42,757 nt of DNA. Origin: Lachnospiraceae bacterium. Its GTDB lineage: Bacteria; Bacillota; Clostridia; Lachnospirales; Lachnospiraceae. Under the pieces are notes generated by a model, which had not been told where the DNA came from, made no database searches, and was given only the letters and a program-made list of their open reading frames with translations. The DNA is taken from contig CAJTCH010000044.1 of assembly GCA_910574715.1 (NCBI GenBank), forward strand, positions 1 through 42,757, read 5' to 3'. Shown here in pieces: positions 8,051 to 15,653 of the stretch (positions are counted from its first letter, which is position 1; every line of letters starts with the position of its first letter). Made by a program: the position numbers and the translations under genes.

Positions 8051-8081
8051 ACTAAACCAGATAAGAAAAGGAGATTGAATT

Positions 8082-8363
8082 ATGTGTATTACAAAAAGTG
8101 AATTAGAAAGCAAAGTACAGGAGTTAAGAAGCCTTAAGGCTATGAAGGAAGAACTTGAGAACGAGTTGAAAGCGGTAGAGCGTGAAATCATTTCTTATAT
8201 GAATGAAAAGGAGATTGATACCGAGATCACCGATACAGCGAAGATAACTTATAAACCGCAGAATAGGACAACGATTGATAAGGATAAATTAAAAGATATC
8301 TTTGGCGAAGACTTAAAACCATTTGAAAAGGTTACAAGTTACAAGGTGTTGAGAGTTAAATAA
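8082..8363 (+). CDS. Coiled-coil protein, phage-type hypothetical
   Basis: This 93-residue protein starts at ATG 8082 behind AAAGGAGATTGAATT. The first 55 residues form a coiled coil (ELRSLKAMKEELENELKAVEREI). The C-terminal part (TAKITYKPQNRTTIDKDKLKDIFGEDLKPFEK...) resembles small proteins that accompany phage recombination genes in Firmicutes. No recombinase is nearby here. Function unknown. Confidence 0.65.
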   Translation: MCITKSELESKVQELRSLKAMKEELENELKAVEREIISYMNEKEIDTEITDTAKITYKPQNRTTIDKDKLKDIFGEDLKPFEKVTSYKVLRVK

Positions 8364-8463
8364 CAGTGGTTGCGATCACTATAAACAGGGCTTTAAGTCG
8401 CAAGCGTTCCCGCTCTGTAGAGTGTACAGGGTGGGAGGTAGTCAGAAGAAAGGAGATGATTAT

Positions 8464-8649
8464 ATGGCATACATAAGAAAAACCAAAGACGAATACCAGT
8501 TACTTTGTAATTATGGTGACGGATGGGAATATCTTCTTGCTGAAAATACCATGAAAGAGGCAAGAAAAAGAAAGTGCGAATATATGGAGAACATGCCTGA
8601 GTATTCATACAGAATTGTAAAGAAAAGGATACCGATAGAAGGGAGATAG
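8464..8649 (+). CDS. Small hypothetical protein
   Basis: This 61-residue basic protein starts at ATG 8464 (MAYIRKTKDEYQLLCNYGDGWE) behind AAAGGAGATGATTAT. The frame is open for 14 codons upstream, but the ribosome binding site fixes this start. Its pattern (short beta strands, then the helix TMKEARKRKCEYMEN, then YRIVKKRIP) resembles small phage/plasmid proteins that bind nucleic acid. That is inference only. Confidence 0.6.
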   Translation: MAYIRKTKDEYQLLCNYGDGWEYLLAENTMKEARKRKCEYMENMPEYSYRIVKKRIPIEGR

Positions 8650-8654
8650 ATATC

Positions 8655-9035
8655 ATGAAAAAAATCATAGAATACTTAGAAAAGAACGGAATAGAGTATA
8701 AGCCCGTAACATGTGGGAATCCATACTATTACAATGATGGTTTTACAGTTCCGGCAATCTCGATCAGATTCGATTATGAATCTATTGATTGCAGCTGTAT
8801 TCCAGAAATGCAGAAGAAAGAAAGATCTTTCCTTAAGTCTATGGAACGGAGAAAGAATCATTGTATTGGCTCTACTGGTAAAAGTGGTATCTATATCCGC
8901 TGGTATATGATATTCAAGACGGAGGATTTTAAAAATCACCAAGAACACGAAGCACGTATTCGGGCAGATGTAGAGAAGTTTTGGAAAGAAGAGCATGAAC
9001 GGCGCGGACGTGAGAAGTTGCAAGCGGTAATGTAA
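8655..9035 (+). CDS. Hypothetical protein with LPD-like look
   Basis: This 126-residue protein begins 5 bases after the previous stop, at ATG 8655 (MKKIIEYLEKNGIEYKPV). An N-terminal alpha/beta part with GNPYYYNDGFTVPAISIRFDYES is followed by a basic linker and a long charged C-terminal helix (NHQEHEARIRADVEKFWKEEHERRGREK). I cannot place it in a family. The tight spacing shows cotranscription and probably coupled translation. Confidence 0.6.
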   Translation: MKKIIEYLEKNGIEYKPVTCGNPYYYNDGFTVPAISIRFDYESIDCSCIPEMQKKERSFLKSMERRKNHCIGSTGKSGIYIRWYMIFKTEDFKNHQEHEARIRADVEKFWKEEHERRGREKLQAVM

Positions 9036-9050
9036 GGGAGGAATACAGGT

Positions 9051-9257
9051 ATGAAAGTAAAAAGATTTCTATCCATTTCGGAAGAATTTGATAACATTGC
9101 AATTATGAGGAAATATCCATATAGTAATATGCTTCCTCAAATTATCTGTCATGCAGTATGTCCAGAAAACATTTCAAAGAATATGCAGAGCGAAGACATC
9201 CGGGAAATTGAAATCACAGATTTTCTTGGAGACCATAATGTGACAATTACAATATGA
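9051..9257 (+). CDS. Small hypothetical protein
   Basis: This 68-residue frame (MKVKRFLSISEEFDN...) starts at ATG 9051 behind AGGGAGGAATACAGGT. It is mixed alpha/beta with two Cys-containing segments (IICHAVCPENIS) and ends in DHNVTITI. It has no recognised motif. It belongs to the same small-gene operon and is spaced 15 bases from each neighbour. Confidence 0.55.
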   Translation: MKVKRFLSISEEFDNIAIMRKYPYSNMLPQIICHAVCPENISKNMQSEDIREIEITDFLGDHNVTITI

Positions 9258-9272
9258 ACGGAGGAAAATACT

Positions 9273-9497
9273 TTGATGAATAAGGAATTAGCACTACTTG
9301 ACCAGATTGAGGAAATCAGGCAAAAAGCAATTGAAGAGCCTGGGAAATATCCAGTTGACTATACAATTCGCTTAATTGCTGCAATTGTTGCGGATTATAC
9401 AGGTTATGAAAGTCGTTGCGATTGGACTGGGGAACTAAAAAAGCATCCGGAAAGCATGTATGCAACAAGAATTTTAGAGAATAGATTTCACATTTAA
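9273..9497 (+). CDS. Small hypothetical protein
   Basis: This 74-residue helical protein (MNKELALLDQIEEIRQKAIEEPGKYPVDYTIRL...) follows GGAGGAAAATACT. The start is either TTG 9273 (9-base spacing) or the adjacent ATG 9276. No family is recognised. A downstream GGAGG leads straight into the next small gene. Confidence 0.6.
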   Translation: MMNKELALLDQIEEIRQKAIEEPGKYPVDYTIRLIAAIVADYTGYESRCDWTGELKKHPESMYATRILENRFHI

Positions 9498-9512
9498 TGG
9501 AGGAAATGAGAG

Positions 9513-9668
9513 ATGAAAAATAGCACAATGGAATTTGCGACAGTGACAAAAAAGGGAGTAGTTACCAAGATAGGACGGTCAACTATTCTACAGCCCAAGC
9601 CAAGGTTTAAAGGTGGTTCTATCAAATGGTTTGATGATAGTAAGTTATTGAAAGCTAATAAGGCGTAA
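9513..9668 (+). CDS. Small basic hypothetical protein
   Basis: This 51-residue frame from ATG 9513 (MKNSTMEFATVTKKGVVTKI) to TAA 9666-9668 has GGAGG 9 bases upstream. It is rich in Lys/Arg and beta-prone (GRSTILQPKPRFKGGSIKWF). That would suit a small nucleic-acid-binding protein, but this is a guess. The tRNA-like minihelix begins 22 bases after its stop. Confidence 0.5.
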   Translation: MKNSTMEFATVTKKGVVTKIGRSTILQPKPRFKGGSIKWFDDSKLLKANKA

Positions 9669-9689
9669 AGGATACATAACAGGTTATTA

Positions 9690-9733
9690 GGGTGGATGGT
9701 TCATTGTATAGGGTTCGATTCCCTATACACCCA
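9690..9733 (+). tRNA. tRNA-like minihelix (tRNA without D and anticodon arms)
   Basis: GGGTGGA (9690-9696) pairs with TACACCC (9726-9732), six of seven pairs, as an acceptor stem. TAGGG (9709-9713) and CCCTA (9721-9725) form the T stem around the canonical 7-base T loop TTCGATT. A discriminator A (9733) follows, without an encoded CCA. Between the acceptor and T stem only TGGTTCATTGTA remains, and its GTTCA..TG looks like the start of a D arm. So 44 nt keep the minihelix half of a tRNA and lack everything from the D loop to the variable loop. It is not a working tRNA. Extra outer pairing TTATT/AATAA lengthens the stem. Confidence 0.5.
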
Positions 9734-9791
9734 ATAAGGCGAGAGCCGAAGAGGTCGATCTTATACAAATAATGAAAGGTGGAAAATAATC

Positions 9792-10226
9792 ATGATGAAA
9801 TGCAAAGCTAATACCGAGACAACAAATATTGGTGACTTAGAGTTAGGTAATCTTATATTTGATGATGATTATCTGGAGATATCCATTGATATTTGTAGTA
9901 TATCGGATGATTTAAGGAAAAAGGTTGAAAAAGTAATTGAGAGTGGGAAAGGGAAATATAGTGAGAAGATGAAGGCTTTTAATAAAAAGCATAATACTCA
10001 ATGGAATACAAACTGGAGTTCTAAACCGGTAGTTATGGATTTTTTATACTTAAGTGTTATTTTGAAAGGCGGGGAACTGAAAGATTGCAGTATTGAAATT
10101 GGATTTAGTGACGCTATAGATAGAGATATGAATCAATGGAATTGCAGTATTGCAGTGGATTTGTCTAAGTATGCGAATGAATTGAAAAAGATGGTGATTA
10201 AAGCATTGATTGATAAGTTTTTTTAG
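9792..10226 (+). CDS. Hypothetical protein
   Basis: This 144-residue protein starts at ATG 9792 or 9795, behind AAAGGTGGAAAATAATC. The sequence is mixed alpha/beta with GDLELGNLIFDDDYLEI, a basic KGKYSEKMKAFNKKHNTQW segment and a C-terminal helix (ANELKKMVIKALIDKFF). I do not recognise it. It is in the small-gene operon downstream of the minihelix. Confidence 0.6.
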   Translation: MMKCKANTETTNIGDLELGNLIFDDDYLEISIDICSISDDLRKKVEKVIESGKGKYSEKMKAFNKKHNTQWNTNWSSKPVVMDFLYLSVILKGGELKDCSIEIGFSDAIDRDMNQWNCSIAVDLSKYANELKKMVIKALIDKFF

Positions 10227-10285
10227 TGATTCCTATAAAAAATTGCTTATGTAAATTGATGAAAAGAATAAGGAGGAAAATAATC

Positions 10286-10456
10286 ATGGCAAAAATGAGG
10301 AACTTATGCAGAGAGGAAAAGAGAGAGTTAAAAGTATTAGCAGATGATTTCGGACTTTTGCATTTAGAAGAAGTCCAGGAGATTATAGAGTCCTGCGGTA
10401 CTTATTCAGAAGGTCAACGGGGAATTATGAGAATTTACAATCAAGTTTATATGTAG
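10286..10456 (+). CDS. Small hypothetical protein
   Basis: This 56-residue protein begins at ATG 10286 (MAKMRNLCREEKRELKVLADDFG), fixed by AAGGAGGAAAATAATC. The open frame continues 20 codons upstream without a binding site. It is mostly helical (LEEVQEIIESCGTYSEGQRGIMRIYNQ). Function unknown. Confidence 0.55.
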   Translation: MAKMRNLCREEKRELKVLADDFGLLHLEEVQEIIESCGTYSEGQRGIMRIYNQVYM

Positions 10457-10496
10457 GCTGTCGACGGAAAATATAATAGGAAGATGGAAAAAATAT

Positions 10497-10805
10497 ATGT
10501 ATGCTTCAAAATATTTTTATTTAGGTGAAGTTGTTGTTTCTAGCAGAGTTAATGAATTGCTAAAGGAAAACAAAAGATTTTCACTGGAAATTATTATGGA
10601 TCTGCAAAGGTATTGTATCAAAGATTGGGGGGACTTAAGCGAAGCGGATAAGGAAATCAATAATGATGCATTAAATAATCCGGGTGATTTATACATATTG
10701 GCAGCATATCAGACTTGTGAAGGAAGAATTTACATTATTACTAATCGTATATCAGAGGAACCAGGAGACAACGCTACCATAGTTTGTTTCCCGGATGAAA
10801 GATAA
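10497..10805 (+). CDS. Hypothetical protein (accessory operon type)
   Basis: This 102-residue protein (MYASKYFYLGEVVVSSRVNEL) starts at ATG 10497 behind AGGAAGATGG. The middle KDWGDLSEADKEINNDALNNPGDLYILAAYQT and the end IYIITNRISEEPGDNATIVCFPDE match a type I recall on many Lachnospiraceae plasmids and conjugative elements. Proteins of that type are annotated only as hypothetical. It probably marks plasmid- or ICE-derived DNA. Confidence 0.65.
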   Translation: MYASKYFYLGEVVVSSRVNELLKENKRFSLEIIMDLQRYCIKDWGDLSEADKEINNDALNNPGDLYILAAYQTCEGRIYIITNRISEEPGDNATIVCFPDER

Positions 10806-10864
10806 GAAAAATATAGTCTGTCAGAGATATGACAGCACAGCACGGAATGAAGAAGGTGATAGAT

Positions 10865-11353
10865 ATGTATGCTATGATGAAATTAGATCAAATACAGATA
10901 CCGGATTTTTACAAGAAAACTCCACCGAGGAAAGAAAAACTTGATGATCGTATGATATATTATCTGGAAAATGGAGTATTAAGCAGTAATATAGTGGTTA
11001 CGCAGAGAGGATTATTGGTTGATGGATATTGTAATTACATAGTAGCGGTCATGTGTGGGATATCGGCGGTTCAATGCAGAATCAACACAAAACGTCTGAA
11101 TAACCATATAGGAAAGAAGAGAAAAGTTAATAATCCTATGCATAAAAGGAAGGTTATATACAAGAATCAGGATGGAAAATGTGCTTTTTGTGGAAAAAAA
11201 TTGCAGATTAATGATTACACAAGTCAGAATAACTATTTGACCTTAGATCATATTTTACCAGTATCAAGGGGTGGAAGTAATGGATTAAAAAATTTGCAAG
11301 GTCTCTGTAGACAGTGTAATTGTAAGAAACAAGATGATTATGAAGAGGATTAA
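10865..11353 (+). CDS. ParB-like/HNH endonuclease domain protein
   Basis: This 162-residue protein starts at ATG 10865 (MYAMMKLDQIQIPDF) behind GAAGGTGATAGAT. Residues about 5-75 look like a ParB/sulfiredoxin-type fold (IPDFYKKTPPRKEKLDDR, SNIVVTQRGLLVDGYCNYIVAV). Residues about 100-160 are an HNH nuclease with two zinc knuckles (CAFCGKK and CRQCNCKK) and the core LTLDHILPVSRGGSNGLKNLQ. HNH enzymes of this size nick or cut DNA. In mobile elements they serve homing, packaging or defence. Which applies here is open. Confidence 0.85.
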   Translation: MYAMMKLDQIQIPDFYKKTPPRKEKLDDRMIYYLENGVLSSNIVVTQRGLLVDGYCNYIVAVMCGISAVQCRINTKRLNNHIGKKRKVNNPMHKRKVIYKNQDGKCAFCGKKLQINDYTSQNNYLTLDHILPVSRGGSNGLKNLQGLCRQCNCKKQDDYEED

Positions 11354-11391
11354 AAGATAGAAGAAGCACTGACGGAAAATATAAAATCTTC

Positions 11392-11667
11392 TTAAGGTGC
11401 TTCTCTATTATCTTGTTGATGGTGGATTTCTTCTATAGCTTTTTCAAGATGGATATGCTTCCATTGCTGACGGATAATTTCAGCTTGTAATTCCTGAGTA
11501 CGCCTATCAAGATAATTTGCTAACCAGTTCATGAGAAATGGCGGGGTAAATGATTCGGGAAGTTTCTGGACTATGGAAAATAATAGGTCTTCTGATTTGC
11601 TGAACAAGCCTTGGAAAAAATCATATAACTTACTTTTAGGTTTAATCTCAATATTAATAGTAATCAT
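11392..11667 (-). CDS. Small transposon-type hypothetical protein, start unusual
   Basis: This 91-residue leftward protein has KPKSKLYDFFQGLFSKSEDLLFSIVQKLPE and a helical C-terminus, a pattern I associate with accessory genes of Clostridia transposons. The overlapping rightward frame (11531-11782) lacks such a signature. The only ATG (11667) abuts the SD AAAGGAG with no spacer. Initiation may therefore use the ATT at 11664 or 11658, which have usable spacing. It converges with the operon to its left. Confidence 0.6.
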   Translation of the reverse strand: MITINIEIKPKSKLYDFFQGLFSKSEDLLFSIVQKLPESFTPPFLMNWLANYLDRRTQELQAEIIRQQWKHIHLEKAIEEIHHQQDNREAP

Positions 11668-11722
11668 CTCCTTTACATGTATAGTATATATGAAGATGTC
11701 AGAAAATTCAAGAAGTAATAAA

Positions 11723-11798
11723 TGGTGTCAAAACTTTCAAGTTATGATACCGATATGCAGATACACTAAAATTAAGGTATAGAGTGGTGTCAAAACTT
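11723..11798. promoter_or_regulatory. Probable resolvase site (res)
   Basis: A perfect 14-base direct repeat TGGTGTCAAAACTT occurs at 11723-11736 and 11785-11798, immediately upstream of a serine-recombinase gene. This is where resolvases bind their recombination and regulatory subsites. Confidence 0.55.
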
Positions 11799-11825
11799 AG
11801 CGCCAAATATATGGAGGATTTTGTT

Positions 11826-12401
11826 ATGATTTACGGGTATGCAAGAGTAAGCACGAAGGGACAAGCCAAAGATGGGAATAGCCTGGATGCACAAAAAAGG
11901 CAATTAAGAGAGAATGGAGCGGAAGAAATATTTATTGAAAGCTTTACCGGGGTAAAAATGGAACGTCCTGAACTAGATAAGCTATTAGAACGGGTTCAGG
12001 ATAGAGATACTTTAATCGTTACCAAGTTAGATCGTTTTGCCAGAAGTGTATCCCAGGCGAGTAATCTTATCACAATGTTGATTGATAAGGGGGTGAGGGT
12101 GAATGTCCTTAATCTTGGTATTCTGGATAATTCTTCTGTCAGTACATTGATGCGGAATATATTATTGAGTTTTGCGCAATTTGAAAGGGATATGATTGTG
12201 GAACGGACGCAGGAAGGAAAAGCAATTGCACGGCAGAGGGAAGATTTCAGAGAGGGCAGACCTAAGAAATATGGAAGAAAACAGATTGTTCATGCTCTGG
12301 AATTATTAGAGAGCCATTCATATAAGCAAGTGGAAGAAATAACAGGTATTAGTAAAAGTACAATGATCCGGGCGAAAAAAGAGTTGAATAGTGGAGTATA
12401 A
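11826..12401 (+). CDS. Serine recombinase (resolvase/invertase)
   Basis: This 191-residue protein starts at ATG 11826 ([20 protein letters not shown]) behind TGGAGGATTTTGTT. The catalytic serine is in YARVST. Other resolvase motifs are KLDRFARS, the [17 protein letters not shown] stretch leading into helix E, and a C-terminal HTH ([22 protein letters not shown]). The length matches Tn3-type resolvases and DNA invertases, not large integrases. It lies behind its repeat site 11723-11798 and probably resolves multimers or cointegrates of the element. Confidence 0.92.
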   Translation: MIYGYARVSTKGQAKDGNSLDAQKRQLRENGAEEIFIESFTGVKMERPELDKLLERVQDRDTLIVTKLDRFARSVSQASNLITMLIDKGVRVNVLNLGILDNSSVSTLMRNILLSFAQFERDMIVERTQEGKAIARQREDFREGRPKKYGRKQIVHALELLESHSYKQVEEITGISKSTMIRAKKELNSGV

Positions 12402-12511
12402 GGAAAACCATTAATATAGAAGAAACTGGATAAAAATAGAATGTTTCCAGTAATTCTTAGCTGTGAGCTGTAGCGGAAAATATATCGTAGATTAGGGAAG
12501 GAATGATACAG

Positions 12512-12679
12512 ATGGGAAACATTATATCAATAGATGATCTTATTGAAAGTAAGCGAATAAAAGAAGAAACTTATCAAAAGTGTATAGAGAAATTGGAGTT
12601 AAAGGACGAACAGATAGAGCCATTCCATGAAGCATTTTATTCTACCTTTAAAGGATGTCTGATAAAAAAGAGTAAGTAG
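12512..12679 (+). CDS. Small acidic hypothetical protein
   Basis: This 55-residue frame from ATG 12512 (MGNIISIDDLIESKRIKEET) to TAG 12677-12679 has GGGAAGGAATGATACAG upstream. It is a predicted helical hairpin (YQKCIEKLELKDEQIEPFHEAFYSTFKG). No family is recognised. Confidence 0.5.
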   Translation: MGNIISIDDLIESKRIKEETYQKCIEKLELKDEQIEPFHEAFYSTFKGCLIKKSK

Positions 12680-13221
12680 GAAGAATAATTGATGTATGTT
12701 CGACGATTGCTCGAGATATTTTAAGGAGATTAATTAAAAATCCTTTAAATAAGCCATTTATAGCGGTTTTCTTGTGTGAAGGTACATGAGTAAATCGCTA
12801 TTTTCGTGTCTGAAATATTGAAAATTGTGGTGTGTTCGGTAAAGGGGATTTTGAGTAATGAAAGATAGAAGGAGATAGAATAAAAGTGTTGATTTTTAAG
12901 GAAATTTTAGGAAGAGTGTGATTTTAAATCCTAGTAAAACAGTGGGAAATAATGCAGTTCGAGAGATAGTTCGATAATGAGAAACTATTTTGTTTCTTTT
13001 GGCTTGGTATGTAATAGACCTATTTGAAAGCAAATTAGTAAGGGAAAATTAATTTGAGGGAAAGAAAAATTAAAACCTATTATATTGATAGGTAAATATA
13101 TTAAATGAGAATACTTATCAATTAAGAAAATATTGTTCGAGATTGATTTGAAAATGTATATGATATATGTGAATAGTATAACAACATATAGAAAAAATAG
13201 AAACTAAATCGCAATATATAG
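12680..13221. other. Long non-coding stretch with two hairpins
   Basis: I find no supportable gene here. A 10-bp imperfect stem ATAGCGGTTT (12760-12769) / AAATCGCTAT (12792-12801) and a short terminator-like hairpin AGAAAC-TATTTT-GTTTCT followed by T (12980-13000) close off the upstream operon. The rest is AT-rich spacer before the promoter at 13222. Confidence 0.5.
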
Positions 13222-13253
13222 TTGAAAAATAAATTAAACTGTGATAATATCAC
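13222..13253 (+). promoter_or_regulatory. Promoter with palindromic operator for the HEPN-like gene
   Basis: TTGAAA (13222-13227), a 17-base spacer and TATAAT-like TAATAT (13245-13250). The -10 lies inside the 13-base palindrome GTGATAATATCAC (13241-13253), a probable repressor site. The transcript would reach the gene start at 13307. Confidence 0.6.
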
Positions 13254-13306
13254 AAAAGAACTTATGTTTGAGAGGAAATAATTTTTAGTAAGGGGAAGAA
13301 TTGACT

Positions 13307-14326
13307 ATGAATGATATGATGGCGCAATCAAAGAGAATAGCAGAAAAAATTAATAAGCAGCTTCCATTATCCACATTAAATAAGATACAATCTACGGTAG
13401 CAAATATTAATATGCCACAAGTGCAAGTAGAAACTGCCATAGAGATATGTAATGAACGTTGTCAAGAAATATCAGATGCGTTTGAATCCTTACATGGAGT
13501 ATTTTCTGTGATAAGTGATATCTCTGAACAAATCCAAGAAATGAATAGGCCAATAATTTTTGATATTCATAATTCCTTGAAATGTATGAAGCTACAGAAC
13601 TTGGAAATTTTTGAATATAGTAGAAAAGCTGTTGATAGATATTTATTTTTTGAAATTGCAGATGAAATCGGACTACCGATATATTTAGAATGCGATACGA
13701 TACTGCAGGATAAACTAATTGAAATGTACAGAGAAAATAATAATAGTTGTAATGTAAAAGAGATGCGATGTGTTGTAATGAGTTATTATAATAAGGACTA
13801 TATTGAAAGTATCTGTAATGGATTCACTAACTTGTATATTTTTGGCGAGGAAAGAATTAAATTACTTGTAGATAGTATCAATGTACTTCACTTAGGATAT
13901 TATGGTGTGGTGAATTCATCATTCGTAAATCAAATGAGTGGAATGATAAGAGATATACATAAGGAATTATCGGTGATTCATAAATATTCAAAAGCAGAAA
14001 AAAATGAAATTAAAACGCTCTTTGATTTAAAGTGTAGAGATGATAGTGAGAAAGTTATGTTACTGGAGATTTTATGTGAACAGAATAAAGGATTTTTATT
14101 ATGGTATCGAGTGGCAAAGTTTTTTCTTAAATATTCGTATAGTTCAGGTGAGAAGTATATGGATCAACATCCTAAAAGACATATGATTTGCCATGGAATA
14201 CAAACGAACTATGATACAAGGGAAATGTCTATTGAATTGGTCATTTGTATTGATATTTTGGTAGAGCTTGCCTATCGGATTCAAAAGATGAGAGAAGAGA
14301 ATAAACAGATGGTTATTGATTGTTAA
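13307..14326 (+). CDS. Putative defence protein with C-terminal HEPN-like motif
   Basis: This protein of 339 residues starts at ATG 13307 (or TTG 13301), after AGGGGAAGAA. The N-terminal third is helical and may be coiled coil. The C-terminal part holds KRHMICHGIQTNYDTREMSIELVICIDILVEL, where R291 and H296 fit the HEPN RNase pattern R-x4-6-H. It also resembles the NRHxxLHG segment of Abi-like proteins. HEPN proteins often cleave RNA during phage infection. The gene has its own operator-bearing promoter and is followed 24 bases later by a Cys-rich small gene, so the two may form a defence pair. I do not know a close relative. Confidence 0.5.
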   Translation: MNDMMAQSKRIAEKINKQLPLSTLNKIQSTVANINMPQVQVETAIEICNERCQEISDAFESLHGVFSVISDISEQIQEMNRPIIFDIHNSLKCMKLQNLEIFEYSRKAVDRYLFFEIADEIGLPIYLECDTILQDKLIEMYRENNNSCNVKEMRCVVMSYYNKDYIESICNGFTNLYIFGEERIKLLVDSINVLHLGYYGVVNSSFVNQMSGMIRDIHKELSVIHKYSKAEKNEIKTLFDLKCRDDSEKVMLLEILCEQNKGFLLWYRVAKFFLKYSYSSGEKYMDQHPKRHMICHGIQTNYDTREMSIELVICIDILVELAYRIQKMREENKQMVIDC

Positions 14327-14350
14327 TTCGAAAAATATTGAGGTGGAAAG

Positions 14351-14554
14351 ATGAATAGAAAATTTGATGGTATATGCACTAAATATAATGTAAAAGTTAA
14401 TGGCTATGTAAAATACTTGGATTCTAGTACACGGGAAGGAATAGAATATTCAAAAAATGGTATGGAATGTAATTATAAAAGTGTCTATGGCTGTACAAGA
14501 AATGATTGTCCTTATTGTATAAAAATGCCAGAAGTAGTTAGGGCATCGTATTAG
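14351..14554 (+). CDS. Small Cys-rich protein paired with the HEPN-like gene
   Basis: This 67-residue protein (MNRKFDGICTKYNVKVNGYVK) starts at ATG 14351 behind GAGGTGGAAAG. Its six cysteines include CTRNDCPYC near the end, arranged like a small zinc ribbon. It is probably cotranscribed with the HEPN-like gene (24-base gap) and could be its partner. I do not recognise it. Confidence 0.5.
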   Translation: MNRKFDGICTKYNVKVNGYVKYLDSSTREGIEYSKNGMECNYKSVYGCTRNDCPYCIKMPEVVRASY

Positions 14555-14738
14555 AATTTGAAAATTTTATGTGACCATACTTAACGAAAATAAGCTATTT
14601 TAGCCATAATAATCACAAAAGATCTTGAAATATAGGTATTTTCTGATATGGATCATATAAAAATATTAGATTTTATTTTAATGTAAGTTATGAGAATAAC
14701 CTATATAAATATTGAAATTTTTTTACAAAAATATAAAG

Positions 14739-14780
14739 AATAAGGTTAGCCACAAAGAAATATAGTTGGCTAACCTTATT
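14739..14780. terminator. Bidirectional terminator
   Basis: A perfect 14-bp stem AATAAGGTTAGCCA / TGGCTAACCTTATT encloses 14 bases, with T-rich sequence outside on both strands. The stop codon of the leftward gene at 14776 lies in the right arm. Confidence 0.75.
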
Positions 14781-15201
14781 CTATTTTTGCAGGCTCCAGG
14801 ATTTTCAGCGTGAATTTTTCCGGATCATCCTTTATATTATATTTCTCATCATATCTATCATTTTGCAAATAGGATATCTTAAAGTAACTTTTCCCATTTC
14901 TGTAATCATGATCATTCATATAAACCGTTATATAAATCCCATTCGGATATCCTTGGATATCATATGAGAACATGATACCCTTAAGTGTGTTATTGGTTAT
15001 GTCTTGAATGATTTGTTCGGCAAATTTTTCTTTATTTGTTATAAATAGCTTATTAGAGACAATAGAAATATTTTCTATATATCCACTTTCTGAAGTTTCG
15101 ATGGTATTGCTATACCCCTCGGTTGATTTCCCATATTGAAGATAGATCAGAACACTAATAAAAATGATAATCAAAACTAAAGTGAAATTTTTCTTTTTCA
15201 T
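14776..15201 (-). CDS. Single-pass membrane protein, hypothetical
   Basis: This 141-residue protein starts at ATG 15201 (MKKKNFTLVLIIIFISVLIYL), with GTGGGG upstream. The frame allows two earlier ATG/GTG codons, which I judge less likely. One N-terminal transmembrane helix is followed by a polar extracellular domain rich in beta-strand patterns (NGIYITVYMNDHDYRNGKSYFKISY). It resembles the small secreted protein at 5476 in size and style. Divergent from the XRE genes, it may be under the repeated CCATTTTGG operators at 15260-15294. Confidence 0.6.
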   Translation of the reverse strand: MKKKNFTLVLIIIFISVLIYLQYGKSTEGYSNTIETSESGYIENISIVSNKLFITNKEKFAEQIIQDITNNTLKGIMFSYDIQGYPNGIYITVYMNDHDYRNGKSYFKISYLQNDRYDEKYNIKDDPEKFTLKILEPAKIE

Positions 15202-15259
15202 ATACATATACCCCACAGACAATATTTTTTATTACAAAGTTTAGAATATCATATTTACT

Positions 15260-15294
15260 GCCATTTTGGAATCATATTTACTGCTATTTTGGAT
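15260..15294. promoter_or_regulatory. Operator-like repeats upstream of the first XRE gene
   Basis: GCCATTTTGGAA (15260-15271) and GCTATTTTGGAT (15283-15294) are spaced about two helix turns apart. The same pair recurs at 15596-15630 before the second XRE gene. Inverted forms GTCCAAAATGG occur at 16160 and 16203. Confidence 0.6.
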
Positions 15295-15317
15295 ACAATC
15301 TCTTAGAGATGATGAAT

Positions 15318-15554
15318 ATGGAAAGAATAAATCAGAGAACCAATCATATAGTAGGTACGAATATCAGGAAACTAAGGTTAGAAAAAGGACTAAAAAACAA
15401 GGAAATTGTCACACAATTACAGTTGCGAGGTGTTGATATTTCTACAGGAACTTATAGTAAGGTTGAGACAGGGCGAAATAATCCCAGTGTCGACTTATTG
15501 ATTGCATTGACGGACATTCTCTCATGCAGCTATGATTCCTTTTTTCAGAAATAA
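15318..15554 (+). CDS. XRE-family regulator, copy 1
   Basis: This 78-residue protein (MERINQRTNHIVGTNIRKLR) has an XRE helix-turn-helix in LEKGLKNKEIVTQLQLRGVDISTGTYSKVETGRNNPSVDLLIALTDIL. The start at ATG 15318 is chosen because the adjacent paralogue begins with the same residues, although ATG 15309 is in frame. It and the next gene are a tandem duplication, with their operator-bearing upstream regions duplicated too. Confidence 0.85.
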   Translation: MERINQRTNHIVGTNIRKLRLEKGLKNKEIVTQLQLRGVDISTGTYSKVETGRNNPSVDLLIALTDILSCSYDSFFQK

Positions 15555-15595
15555 TGTTTTGCTAATCTATTCTATGCAGAAAAGCGTGACAATCT

Positions 15596-15630
15596 GCCAT
15601 TTTGGAATCATTTCTACTTCTATTTTAGAT
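15596..15630. promoter_or_regulatory. Duplicated operator pair before the second XRE gene
   Basis: GCCATTTTGGAA (15596-15607) and TCTATTTTAGAT (15619-15630) repeat the 15260-15294 pair in the same order and spacing. They sit 23 bases upstream of the second XRE start. Confidence 0.6.
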
Positions 15631-15653
15631 ATTGTTTTTGTAGAGGTGATAGA

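Noticed and set aside
7876..8060. Riboswitch as sole explanation of the region
   Set aside because: The first 56 bases satisfy the complete hammerhead core, which explains them better; no known riboswitch consensus was recognised in the rest.
9690..9733. Complete tRNA gene
   Set aside because: Only 12 bases separate acceptor and T stem, so D and anticodon arms cannot form.
11531..11782. 83-residue rightward frame opposite the 91-residue leftward protein
   Set aside because: No binding site and no family-like pattern; the leftward frame has the SD and the more convincing sequence.
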